From Insolitispirillum peregrinum (GTDB taxonomy: Bacteria > Pseudomonadota > Alphaproteobacteria > Rhodospirillales > Rhodospirillaceae), in NCBI RefSeq assembly GCF_042665255.1, contig NZ_JBHTCD010000025.1: 64,000 bases of DNA; one strand, written 5' to 3'. The notes beneath the pieces were generated by a model. That model worked only from the letters and a program-made list of their open reading frames with translations. It made no database searches and was not told the DNA's origin. The first letter of the stretch is position 1, and each line of letters opens with the position of its first letter. Below are positions 33,125-40,854 of this stretch, piece by piece. Position numbers and translations under genes: made by a program.

Positions 33125-33583
33125 ATGAGTGAGACACCGTTACACCCCAACCTGCCGCTGATGCTGTTGCAGACGCGCGAAGAGGTGATCAACCGCTTTC
33201 GCCCGATCCTCAACCATTTCGGGGTGACCGAACAGCAGTGGCGGATTTTGCGCGTGCTGCGCTTTCGGGTGTCGATGGAGCCAAAGGAAATCTGCGAAAC
33301 CTGTCTGTTTCTCAGCCCCAGTCTGGCCGGGGTGCTGGCGCGGATGGAGGCCGACGACCTGATCCACAAGGAACGGATGGAAAGCGACCTGCGGCGGGTC
33401 AATGTGTCGGTGACCGACAAGGGGCGGGCGCTGGTGGACACGGTCATGCCGCTGATCCGGGCGCAATACCTGCTGATCGAACAGCATATCGGGCGCGAGA
33501 CTCTGGGCGAGCTGTGCGCCGTGCTCGACCGGCTGGGGGCTTATGACTGGGAGGCGATTCCGTCAGTGGCCTTGCCATCCTGA
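33125..33583 (+). CDS. hpaR: HpaR, MarR-family repressor of homoprotocatechuate degradation
   Basis: A 152-residue MarR-type winged-helix protein. The HpaR-specific start LMLLQTREEVINRFRPILNHFGVTEQQWRILRVL is followed by the recognition-helix region ICETCLFLSPSLAGVLARME and the wing ERMESDLRRVNVSVTDKG. HpaR proteins repress hpa genes and release DNA when a pathway aromatic binds. AAGGGAAGG precedes the ATG. It is divergent from the dctP-hpa operon and overlaps the second MarR gene tail to tail by 43 bases. Confidence 0.92.
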   Translation: MSETPLHPNLPLMLLQTREEVINRFRPILNHFGVTEQQWRILRVLRFRVSMEPKEICETCLFLSPSLAGVLARMEADDLIHKERMESDLRRVNVSVTDKGRALVDTVMPLIRAQYLLIEQHIGRETLGELCAVLDRLGAYDWEAIPSVALPS

Positions 33584-34083
33584 TCGTCCTCGGCGTGACC
33601 ACAGCCAAGACAGGTCGACAGGGCGGCGAGCAGATGATGCAGTTGTTCCAGCCGCTCGGGGCCAAACGAATCGGCGATGCGGTCATAGTGCCCCTCGGCA
33701 CCGTGCCCGACCGAGCAGGCCAGCGCCTGCCCGGCAGGGGTCAGAGAAACCAGCGCCGTGCGCTGGTCGCCGGGTTCGCTGCGCCGCTGAATCAGGTCGC
33801 GCTGGCCCAGATCGCGCAGGATGCGGGTCAGGCTGGGCATGCTGATCAGGCTGATCTGCGCCAGTTGACCGGCCCGCATTTCGCCATGACTGGCCAGCGT
33901 CTTTAACGCCCGCCACTGCTGTTCGGTGATCTGGTGGTTGCGCAGATTGGGGCGGAAACCGGCCATCACGTCTTCGCGCGCCTTCAGCAAGGCCATCGGC
34001 AGCGAACGGGAAAAGGCACGCAAGGCACTTTTGGACGCAGGGGCAGGGGCAGGGGAAAGGGAACGATCCCGGTTTGTGGTCAT
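33541..34083 (-). CDS. Second HpaR-like MarR-family regulator
   Basis: A 180-residue MarR protein paralogous to HpaR: PMALLKAREDVMAGFRPNLRNHQITEQQWRALKTL aligns with the HpaR start. The recognition segment LAQISLISMPSLTRILRDL and the wing RSEPGDQRTALVSLT are present. It has an added basic, proline/alanine-rich N-terminus (about 30 residues) and a C-terminal tail containing CLGCGH. ATG 34083 fits; a longer open frame exists. It faces the GlcG-like gene across a region with the same operator type as hpaR, so it may control that gene and itself. Confidence 0.85.
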   Translation of the reverse strand: MTTNRDRSLSPAPAPASKSALRAFSRSLPMALLKAREDVMAGFRPNLRNHQITEQQWRALKTLASHGEMRAGQLAQISLISMPSLTRILRDLGQRDLIQRRSEPGDQRTALVSLTPAGQALACSVGHGAEGHYDRIADSFGPERLEQLHHLLAALSTCLGCGHAEDDQDGKATDGIASQS

Positions 34084-34149
34084 CGGGGGAAATCCTGCTC
34101 CGGTTGGGGGACAGGGTGACCTTGACACAGGTTAACGGGGTATGTAAGG

Positions 34150-34174
34150 AACATGTTAGTAATTAACAGGTTAA
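34150..34174. promoter_or_regulatory. HpaR-type operators before the GlcG-like gene
   Basis: AACATGTTAG (34150-34159) and TTAACAGGTTAA (34163-34174) repeat the palindromic core seen between dctP and hpaR. They lie between the second MarR gene and the plus-strand GlcG/HbpS-like gene. Confidence 0.6.
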
Positions 34175-34237
34175 TTACCGTCCAGTGTGGCTGACAGGGC
34201 ACACCCCTCTCTTCCACCGCTGTTGCAGGGGATGCCC

Positions 34238-34654
34238 ATGATTGACCGTACTGCCATCCTGACCGCCGCCCTCGCCGAAGCCAGCCGTTTGCAGGTGACC
34301 GTCAGTGTGGCGATCACTGACCCCGGTGGTCATCTGCTGGCCCTGTGGCGGATGGACGGAGCACCGTTCCATACCGCGACGCTGGCGCAGGACAAGGCCG
34401 CCACCGCCGCCGGGTTCGGCTTTGCGACGGCGGCATGGAAAGAGCGGATTTCTGATCAGCCGCATCTGTTGACCGGCCTGAACGGGCGGGCGGGGATGAT
34501 CCCGATTGGCGGCGGTCTGCCGCTGTACCATGACGGGCGACTGGTGGCCGCCATCGGGGTTTCCGGGGCCAAGGAGCAGCAGGACTGTCAGATTGCGCAG
34601 GCGGGGGCGGAGGCGTTTGCGGTTTCAGGCCTGCGTCCGGCGGCCCAGCCATAA
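34238..34654 (+). CDS. GlcG/HbpS-like (DUF336) protein
   Basis: A 138-residue single-domain protein of the DUF336/GlcG/HbpS family, with VSVAITDPGGHLLALWRMDGAPFHTATLAQDKAATA near 18-53 and GGLPLYHDGRLVAAIGVSGAKEQQDCQIAQAG near 92-123. Family members bind haem or small ligands and often stand near catabolic genes, where their role is unclear. ATG 34238 has CAGGGGA at a good distance; ATG 34232 is an alternative. It overlaps the convergent AbrB-like gene by 30 bases and probably belongs to the HpaR-type regulon. Confidence 0.8.
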   Translation: MIDRTAILTAALAEASRLQVTVSVAITDPGGHLLALWRMDGAPFHTATLAQDKAATAAGFGFATAAWKERISDQPHLLTGLNGRAGMIPIGGGLPLYHDGRLVAAIGVSGAKEQQDCQIAQAGAEAFAVSGLRPAAQP

Positions 34655-35644
34655 CGGCATCAGCACACTCAGCAGGATGATGCGCAGGAAGTGATGGGCG
34701 GCGACAAAGGTCGGATCAAAGCCCAAGGCCAGTGCCACCGCCACCATCGCTTCGACACCGCCGGGGGCAAGGGCGACCCAGGCCTGACCGAGGCTCAGGT
34801 CACTGACCTGCACCAGACCCCAGGCAAACGCAGCCGCCACCAGCAGGGCAATCACCACCGCCGACAGTGCAGCGGGAAACAGGCGGCGCAGGTCGGCAAG
34901 GGTGATTTTGGTAAACCGCGAACCAACCACCGTGCCGGTCACCACATAGACCGGCAGGCTGACCAGTTGCGGCGGTACACCATGGACCCAGTCGGCGGCA
35001 TGACCGATGGCGCTGATCACCATCCCGGCCATCAGCGAGGCGACCGGAACGTTCCAGCGCGACAGCAGCAGACCACAGGGAATGGCCAGTGCCAGCAGAC
35101 TGGCGAAGGCAGGGAGCGGCAACTCCACCCGCCCGCCAGAGGCCAGCGGTGCCCCAAGGGCCAGCAGCGGCGGCAGGACGGCGGTCATGGCAAACAGGCG
35201 GGTGCTCTGGATGGTCAACACGCTGGGCAGATGGCCGCGTCCTTCCAGCACCAGCGCCAGCGTATAGCTCATCGAGCCGGGCGAAGAGGCCATGCGGGCG
35301 CTGTCGCGGTCGATGCCGCACACCCGCTGCAAAAAGACCGATGACAGCACCATCACCGCCACTGTACACAGCGGCACCGCCAGCAGGCTGGGGCCCCACT
35401 GGCGGGCATGGTCCAGCGTCTGACCATCAATGCCTGATCCGATCGACAGGCCGATGCAGGCGAAAGCCCCGTCGCGCAGCCAGCGCGGAACCTCGGCCCG
35501 CAGACCGCTCAGGCTGGCGGCCGCGACCAGCAGGGTTGGCCCCATCAGCCACGGCGCTGGCAGGCCGATGGCGGAGGCAAGGCCCCCGCCACTCGCCCCG
35601 ACCAGCAAGGCGCATATCAGATGCCCTGTGGCCTTCAGTGTCAT
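34625..35644 (-). CDS. AbrB-family membrane protein in tct operon
   Basis: A 339-residue membrane protein with duplicated AbrB domains: LPAPWLMGPTLLVAAASL near 28, MASSPGSMSYTLALVLEGRGHLPSVLTIQS near 117 and LAPGGVEAMVAVALALGFDPTFVAAHHFLR near 285. It is paralogous to the product at 20258-21334. Its start overlaps the tctA stop (ATGA), so it is coupled to the Tct transporter. AbrB domains next to TctA permeases suggest a transport-related function, but the substrate is not known. Confidence 0.85.
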   Translation of the reverse strand: MTLKATGHLICALLVGASGGGLASAIGLPAPWLMGPTLLVAAASLSGLRAEVPRWLRDGAFACIGLSIGSGIDGQTLDHARQWGPSLLAVPLCTVAVMVLSSVFLQRVCGIDRDSARMASSPGSMSYTLALVLEGRGHLPSVLTIQSTRLFAMTAVLPPLLALGAPLASGGRVELPLPAFASLLALAIPCGLLLSRWNVPVASLMAGMVISAIGHAADWVHGVPPQLVSLPVYVVTGTVVGSRFTKITLADLRRLFPAALSAVVIALLVAAAFAWGLVQVSDLSLGQAWVALAPGGVEAMVAVALALGFDPTFVAAHHFLRIILLSVLMPLWLGRRTQA

Positions 35645-37155
35645 TCTTCCCCCAGATCCGAGGCCTGCCGCTTTTGGCGGCGGCTCATCAACAGCGGCAG
35701 GAACAGGACCGCAATGGCGATGGCATACAGGGCCAGACTGCTGACCGACTCAAACAGGATGCTCCAGTCACCGCCAGACATCGAGAGGGCGCGCCGCAGG
35801 TTGTCTTCAAACAGGCCGCCCAGCACCACCCCAAGGATCACCGGCGCCAGCGAGAAGTCCAGCTTGCGCAGGAACCAGCCGAACACGCCCAGACCCAGCA
35901 TCATGAACAGGTCAAACGAGTTGCCAACCACCGAATAGGTGCCGATGAAGGTCAGCACCGCAATCACCGGGATCAGGTACTTGTGCGGAATGGTCAGCAT
36001 GCGGGCAAACAGGCCCACCAGCGGCAGGTTGATCACCAGCAGGGCGATGTTGCCGATATACATCGAGGCAATCAGGCCCCAGGCAATTTCCGGGTGCTGG
36101 CTGAACAGCATCGGGCCGGGCTGGACGTTGAACATCAGCAGGGCACCGAGCAGGATGGCGGTGGTTCCCGAGCCGGGAATGCCCAGCGTCAGCATCGGCA
36201 CCATCGCCCCGCCCGCCGAGGCGTTGTTGGCGCTTTCCGGGGCGGCCAGCCCGCGAATGTCACCTTGACCAAAGGTTCCGCTGGCTCCGGCCAGACGCTT
36301 TTCGGTGCCATAGGACACCGCCGAGGCCACCGACGCGCCGGTGCCGGGCAGGACGCCGACAATAAACCCAATCAGCGATGACCGGACCAGGGTCCAGCGC
36401 ACGGCAATCAAATCTTTCCATGACACAAAGGTCTTGTCGATGGCGCGCACCACCAGCGTATCGGTCGCCATGCCTTCGACCAGCGCCAGCAGCTCGGCGA
36501 TGCCGAACAGGCCGATCACCACCACCAGAAAATCAATGCCGGAAAACAGGTCGGGAATCCCGAAGGTAAAGCGGTTGACCCCGGTGTTGGCATCAACCCC
36601 GACCGAGGCAATCATCAGGCCGAGCAGGGCGCCAATGATGGTCTTGGTCGAATTGCGCCCGACCAGTGATGACAGGGTGGCAAAGGCAAACACCATCAGG
36701 GCGACGTATTCGGCGGGGCCAAAACTGATCGCAAAGCGTGCCAGCAGCGGGCCGAACAGGGTCATCAACACCACCGCCAGCGTCCCGCCAAAGAACGAGG
36801 CAACCGCCGACAGTGACAGGGCACGTCCGGCCTGACCCTGTTTGGCCAGCGGGTTGCCGTCCATGGTGGTCATCACCGCCCCGGCGTCGCCGGGAACATT
36901 GAGCAGGATGGAGGAAATACGTCCGCCATACTCGGCACCATAGTAAATCCCGGCCAGCAGGATCAGGGCCGATTCCGGCGGAAAGCGCAGGCTGTAGGCG
37001 ATGGGCAGCAGGATCGCCACCCCGTTGATCGGGCCGATGCCCGGCAAGGCCCCGATCAGGGTACCGGCAAAGCACCCGAACAGCACCAGCCCCAGGTTCA
37101 TGGGGGTCATGGCGACGGAAAAACCGTCAGCCAGCATATGTAATGTTTCCAGCAT
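35641..37155 (-). CDS. tctA: Tripartite tricarboxylate transporter permease TctA
   Basis: A 504-residue large permease with about eleven or twelve hydrophobic segments. Diagnostic parts are FGCFAGTLIGALPGIGPINGVAILLPIAY near 27, LLAGIYYGAEYGGRISSILLNVPGDAGAVMTTMDG near 66, and ESANNASAGGAMVPMLTLGIPGSGTTAILLGAL near 310. It forms the main channel of a TctABC carrier. It follows tctB by 12 bases. The family moves citrate or other carboxylates; the cargo here is unknown. Confidence 0.95.
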   Translation of the reverse strand: MLETLHMLADGFSVAMTPMNLGLVLFGCFAGTLIGALPGIGPINGVAILLPIAYSLRFPPESALILLAGIYYGAEYGGRISSILLNVPGDAGAVMTTMDGNPLAKQGQAGRALSLSAVASFFGGTLAVVLMTLFGPLLARFAISFGPAEYVALMVFAFATLSSLVGRNSTKTIIGALLGLMIASVGVDANTGVNRFTFGIPDLFSGIDFLVVVIGLFGIAELLALVEGMATDTLVVRAIDKTFVSWKDLIAVRWTLVRSSLIGFIVGVLPGTGASVASAVSYGTEKRLAGASGTFGQGDIRGLAAPESANNASAGGAMVPMLTLGIPGSGTTAILLGALLMFNVQPGPMLFSQHPEIAWGLIASMYIGNIALLVINLPLVGLFARMLTIPHKYLIPVIAVLTFIGTYSVVGNSFDLFMMLGLGVFGWFLRKLDFSLAPVILGVVLGGLFEDNLRRALSMSGGDWSILFESVSSLALYAIAIAVLFLPLLMSRRQKRQASDLGEE

Positions 37156-37167
37156 TGCAGGGCTTCC

Positions 37168-37599
37168 TTACAGGGGCAGCAGGCCAGCAGGGACGTTCAG
37201 GGCCAGAATCCAGGCGCACAGGGCATAGCCACCGACGCCCATCCCGACCCCGAACAGGGCACTGCGCAGCCAGTCGGCACCGAGGTAGCGGGCGGTCAGG
37301 GTGCAGAACAGGGCGGTGGACAGGATGAAGCCGAGCGGCTCGAACAGGATGGCATAGGCCAGCAGGGCCGACCCGATGGTCAGCAGGCTGCGGATGGCGG
37401 TGGCGCCATGCCAGTCCGGGTTACTGTCCGGGCGGCGGGCCATGGCAACCGAGGCGATGGCCAGCGCCAGCGCCAACAGGCGCGGCCAGGTTTCCGGTCC
37501 CAGCGGGTCATATTGAAACGGCGCATGCAGGGTCAGCGCCACGCAGCCATAGCCCAGCGCAAGCAGGAACAGGGCCGCAGCAAAGATGCGGTCGATCAT
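37168..37599 (-). CDS. tctB: Tripartite tricarboxylate transporter small permease TctB
   Basis: A 143-residue membrane protein with four hydrophobic segments, the normal TctB size and layout: MIDRIFAAALFLLALGYG at the start and LFEPLGFILSTALFCTLTARYLG in the middle. ATG 37599 gives the family N-terminus. It lies between tctC and tctA. Confidence 0.85.
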   Translation of the reverse strand: MIDRIFAAALFLLALGYGCVALTLHAPFQYDPLGPETWPRLLALALAIASVAMARRPDSNPDWHGATAIRSLLTIGSALLAYAILFEPLGFILSTALFCTLTARYLGADWLRSALFGVGMGVGGYALCAWILALNVPAGLLPL

Positions 37600-37681
37600 G
37601 GCGATCCTCGATGATGGAGCGGTGGCGGGACGGGGCAAGGGCGGTCGCAGACGACGCCTTTGCCCCGATTCCCGGAACGGT

Positions 37682-38695
37682 TTACTGGATCAGGCCAGCA
37701 TCCTTGGCCAGAGCCCGCATCTGGGCGGTCTGGTCATGGATATAGGCGGCCAGCTCGTCGCCGGACTTTTCCAGCGGGAACAGGCCCTGTTCTTCCTGAA
37801 TGCGCCGGAATTCCGGTGTCGCAAAGATTTTGCGGAAGGCATCGACGTAGGTGTTATAGGCCTCGTCCGAGACGTGCTTGCCCATATAGAACCCGCGAAC
37901 AATGCCCCATTCCACGTCGTATCCCTGTTCCTTGGCGGTCGGGATCGAGCCAAACGGCGCCGGCAGGCGTTCGGGAGACAGAACGGCCAGAACCCGCATT
38001 TCGCCGGTTTCAAGGTGCGAGCGCATTTCACCGACATCGCCGGGCATCACCTGAATGCTGCCGCCCAGCAGGTTGGCCATCGCATCGCCGCCGCCTTCAA
38101 AGGCGACGTAACGCATCTTGCGCGGATCGAGACCGGCCTTGCGGAACAGCAGGGCGACCTTCATCCAGTCCTGCCCGCCGACCGAACCACCAGCCCCGAC
38201 CACGATGCTGGACGGGTTCTTTTTCCACGCGTCCATCAAGTCCTGAAAGGTCTTGTAGGGAGAGTCGCCGCGCACGACGATGGCACCATAATCGGTACCG
38301 GCAGTGGCCACCCAGCGGGCGTCCTTTTCGGTCCACTCGCCCCATTTGCCTTCGGCGATGTTCAGGATCGAGCCGGTGGAAAAGGCAACGATGGCGTTGC
38401 CGTCACTGGTGCGCACGCTGTTGAACTGGTTATAGGCCACCGCGCCGACGCCACCGGGCAGATAGGTCACCCGCATCGGATTGGTGAGGGTCTTGGTGAC
38501 GTCAAAGGTGGTCAGGGCAATGCGGCAGGTCAGGTCAAAGCCGCCACCGGGCTTTGCCGGAGCCACGCACTCGGGCTTTTCCGGCTGCCCGGCCCACACG
38601 GACGTTGACAGCATGCTGGTGGTCGGCAAGACAATAGACAGCGCCCCAAGGGTGGACAGGGCGAATGAAGACAGAATTCTGGCGTAAGACCGCAT
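37682..38695 (-). CDS. tctC: Tripartite tricarboxylate transporter binding protein TctC (Bug family)
   Basis: A 337-residue periplasmic binding protein with a signal peptide (about 1-36, ending SVWA), then PECVAPAKPGGGFDLTCR, the PGGG ligand loop of Bug/TctC proteins. VVGAGGSVGGQDWMKVALLFRKAGLD near 188 and KEQGYDVEWGIVRGFYMGK near 260 are further family features. It is the first gene of the minus-strand tct operon and is divergent from the TctDE regulators. It captures an unknown carboxylate. Confidence 0.92.
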   Translation of the reverse strand: MRSYARILSSFALSTLGALSIVLPTTSMLSTSVWAGQPEKPECVAPAKPGGGFDLTCRIALTTFDVTKTLTNPMRVTYLPGGVGAVAYNQFNSVRTSDGNAIVAFSTGSILNIAEGKWGEWTEKDARWVATAGTDYGAIVVRGDSPYKTFQDLMDAWKKNPSSIVVGAGGSVGGQDWMKVALLFRKAGLDPRKMRYVAFEGGGDAMANLLGGSIQVMPGDVGEMRSHLETGEMRVLAVLSPERLPAPFGSIPTAKEQGYDVEWGIVRGFYMGKHVSDEAYNTYVDAFRKIFATPEFRRIQEEQGLFPLEKSGDELAAYIHDQTAQMRALAKDAGLIQ

Positions 38696-38772
38696 TGTTT
38701 CCTCCTGGGTATTTTGCTTGCGTGCCGGTGCTCATAAAAGCGGCACGGCTTGGCGCCAGAATGCTCTGCGGG

Positions 38773-38800
38773 TTCTGACAAAATTCTGACAGTCTGACAG
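38773..38800. promoter_or_regulatory. TCTGAC direct repeats between tctC and tctD
   Basis: TCTGAC occurs three times in succession (38774, 38785 and 38793) in the 132-base divergent gap. Repeats spaced by about one helical turn are characteristic of OmpR-type regulators, so these are likely TctD binding sites. Confidence 0.5.
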
Positions 38801-38827
38801 ACAGCGGAAAAAGAGGTCTTGCTCACC

Positions 38828-39490
38828 ATGCGCATCCTGTTGATCGAAGACGCCGAAGATGTGGCCGACGCCGTGGCGCACAGCTTTCGCCGTGGCGGCC
38901 ACGCGCTGGATGTGGCCGCCGATCTGGCTCAGGCCGAGGACGCGCTGGCGGTGCAGGATTTCGATTTGCTGATTCTCGACCTGAACTTGCCCGACGGCAG
39001 CGGCCTCGACCTGTTGCAACGGGTGCGCAGGCGGCAGGCAACGCCGGTGCTGATTCTGACCGCCCGCGATGCCATCGAAGAACGGGTGGCGGCGCTGGAT
39101 GCCGGGGCCGATGATTATCTGGTCAAGCCATTTGACCTGCGCGAACTGGAAGCCCGCGCCCGCGTGCTGTTGCGCCGTCGGCAGGATGCCGCCAGCTCGG
39201 TGCAGTCCTATGGGGCGCTGATGATTGACAGTGCCAACGGGACGGTAGCCCATCAGGGGCGCGATCTGGGGCTGACCCGGCGCGAATTCCGTCTGCTGGA
39301 AATCCTGCTCGCCGCCCGGGGCAAGGCGATTGACAAGCAACGGATCCTCGACAAGTTGTTCGCCTTTGATGACAGCGCCGCCCTGAACACGGTTGATGTC
39401 TATGTCGCCCGCCTGCGCAAACGGTTGCAGGGCAGTGGGGTGACGGTGCAGACCATGCGGGGGTTCGGTTTTCGGCTGGAGATGGAATGA
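38828..39490 (+). CDS. tctD: TctD-like OmpR-family response regulator
   Basis: A 220-residue response regulator. The receiver domain (1-115) has the acidic pair at EDAED, the phosphorylated Asp51 in LILDLNLPDG, and the Lys in DYLVKPFDL. The C-terminal OmpR winged helix (125-220) has LGLTRREFRLLEILLA and LNTVDVYVARLRKRL. It is coupled to the kinase gene by ATGA overlap. It should activate the divergent tctCBA genes when its kinase senses the substrate. Confidence 0.93.
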   Translation: MRILLIEDAEDVADAVAHSFRRGGHALDVAADLAQAEDALAVQDFDLLILDLNLPDGSGLDLLQRVRRRQATPVLILTARDAIEERVAALDAGADDYLVKPFDLRELEARARVLLRRRQDAASSVQSYGALMIDSANGTVAHQGRDLGLTRREFRLLEILLAARGKAIDKQRILDKLFAFDDSAALNTVDVYVARLRKRLQGSGVTVQTMRGFGFRLEME

Positions 39491-40854
39491 GCGCGCCGTA
39501 CCCGTACTCGTCGATCAAGGCCCGTCTGCTCATTCCCTTGCTGGCGATCTTGCTGGCCGGAACCTTTGCGCTGGCGGTGGCCGCCGCGCCCTATAGCCGC
39601 AAGGCGGTCGATTCCGTCTATGACCTGTTGCTGGCCGGGGCGGTGTTGCAGATTGGCGAGCGGGTGCAGGTCGATGATGGCGAGGTGGTGGTTGATCTGC
39701 CGGGATCGGCGTTCGAGTTGCTGGCACTGGCCCGCGAAGACCGGGTGTTTTACCGCATCCTGTCGCCGGATGGGCGGACGGTGACCGGAGATGATGTGCT
39801 GCCCGAACCGGTGCGCCATCTGACCCCAGGCAAGCCGGTGTTCTATAATTCGTCGGTGCTGGGCAGTCCGGTGAGGGTGGCGGCGCTGCGGCGGGAGATG
39901 GCCGAGCGGTCACTGTCCGGCCCGGTGCTGGTGCTGGTGGCGCAGACGATGCAGGCCCGCGATGATCTGGCCGAAACCCTGTGGCGTGGGTCATTGGTGG
40001 CGATTGGTCTGGTCTGCCTGCTGATCCTGCTGCTGAGTGCGCTGGCGGTGCGGGTGGCGTTGCGTCCGTTGGCCTCGATTGATCAGGCGTTGCTGGCGAA
40101 AAACCCGCGCGACCTGTCGCCGCTGGTGATCGAGGCTCCGGCAGAACTGACCCACACCGTTTCGGCCATCAACCAGTTTCTTGACCGCCTGCGCACCCAG
40201 GTCAACAGCACCCAGAGCTTTATCGCCGATGTCAGCCACCAGTTGCGCACCGCCATTACCGCCATCCGGGCGCAGGCCGAACTGGCCGCCGAGGAAGACG
40301 ACCCGCAGCGTCTGCGGCTGCTGGCGGCGCGCATTCACAAGCGCTCGGTCGGGCTGGGGCGGCTGTCGTCACAGATTCTCAACCGGGCGATGGTCATTCA
40401 CCGGGCCGATGCGGTGCCGCTGATTCCGCTTGATCTGCGGGCGCTGGCGCTGAATGTCGATGATCTTGACCATGCGCCGCTGCCAAAGGACGAAGTGCTG
40501 GTGGCGGGCGACCCGGTGAGTCTGGAAGAAGCCCTCAACAACCTGATCAGCAATGCACTACGCTATGGGCAGCCGCCGTTTGCGGTGCGGGTGTGGCAGG
40601 ATGATCAGGCCGACCGCGCCTGTCTGGCGGTGCGCGACCACGGGCAGGGCATACCGCCCGAGCACTGGGAGCAGGCAGGCGAGCGGTTCAACCGCATCGG
40701 GCAGGGCGGAGCCGAAAGCGCCGGGCTGGGGCTGGCAATCGTCAAGGCGGTGGCCGAGGCCCATCAGGGAAGCCTGCTGATCCAGCGGGGAGACGACGGA
40801 GGCTTTGAGATCGGCATGAGCATCCCGTTGTTGCACGAGGAGCCTCTGGCATGA
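39487..40854 (+). CDS. tctE: TctE-like sensor histidine kinase
   Basis: A 455-residue membrane kinase. TM1 is at about 10-32 and a periplasmic domain (about 33-165) of the 2CSK_N type follows. TM2 is at about 170-192, then HAMP; the H-box FIADVSHQLRTAI places the phosphorylated His at residue 251. The ATPase domain shows NLISNALRY near 350, and DHGQGIP and GLGLAIVKAV near 390-420. It phosphorylates TctD. It overlaps tctD before it and the binding-protein gene after it, both as ATGA. Confidence 0.92.
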   Translation: MSAPYPYSSIKARLLIPLLAILLAGTFALAVAAAPYSRKAVDSVYDLLLAGAVLQIGERVQVDDGEVVVDLPGSAFELLALAREDRVFYRILSPDGRTVTGDDVLPEPVRHLTPGKPVFYNSSVLGSPVRVAALRREMAERSLSGPVLVLVAQTMQARDDLAETLWRGSLVAIGLVCLLILLLSALAVRVALRPLASIDQALLAKNPRDLSPLVIEAPAELTHTVSAINQFLDRLRTQVNSTQSFIADVSHQLRTAITAIRAQAELAAEEDDPQRLRLLAARIHKRSVGLGRLSSQILNRAMVIHRADAVPLIPLDLRALALNVDDLDHAPLPKDEVLVAGDPVSLEEALNNLISNALRYGQPPFAVRVWQDDQADRACLAVRDHGQGIPPEHWEQAGERFNRIGQGGAESAGLGLAIVKAVAEAHQGSLLIQRGDDGGFEIGMSIPLLHEEPLA

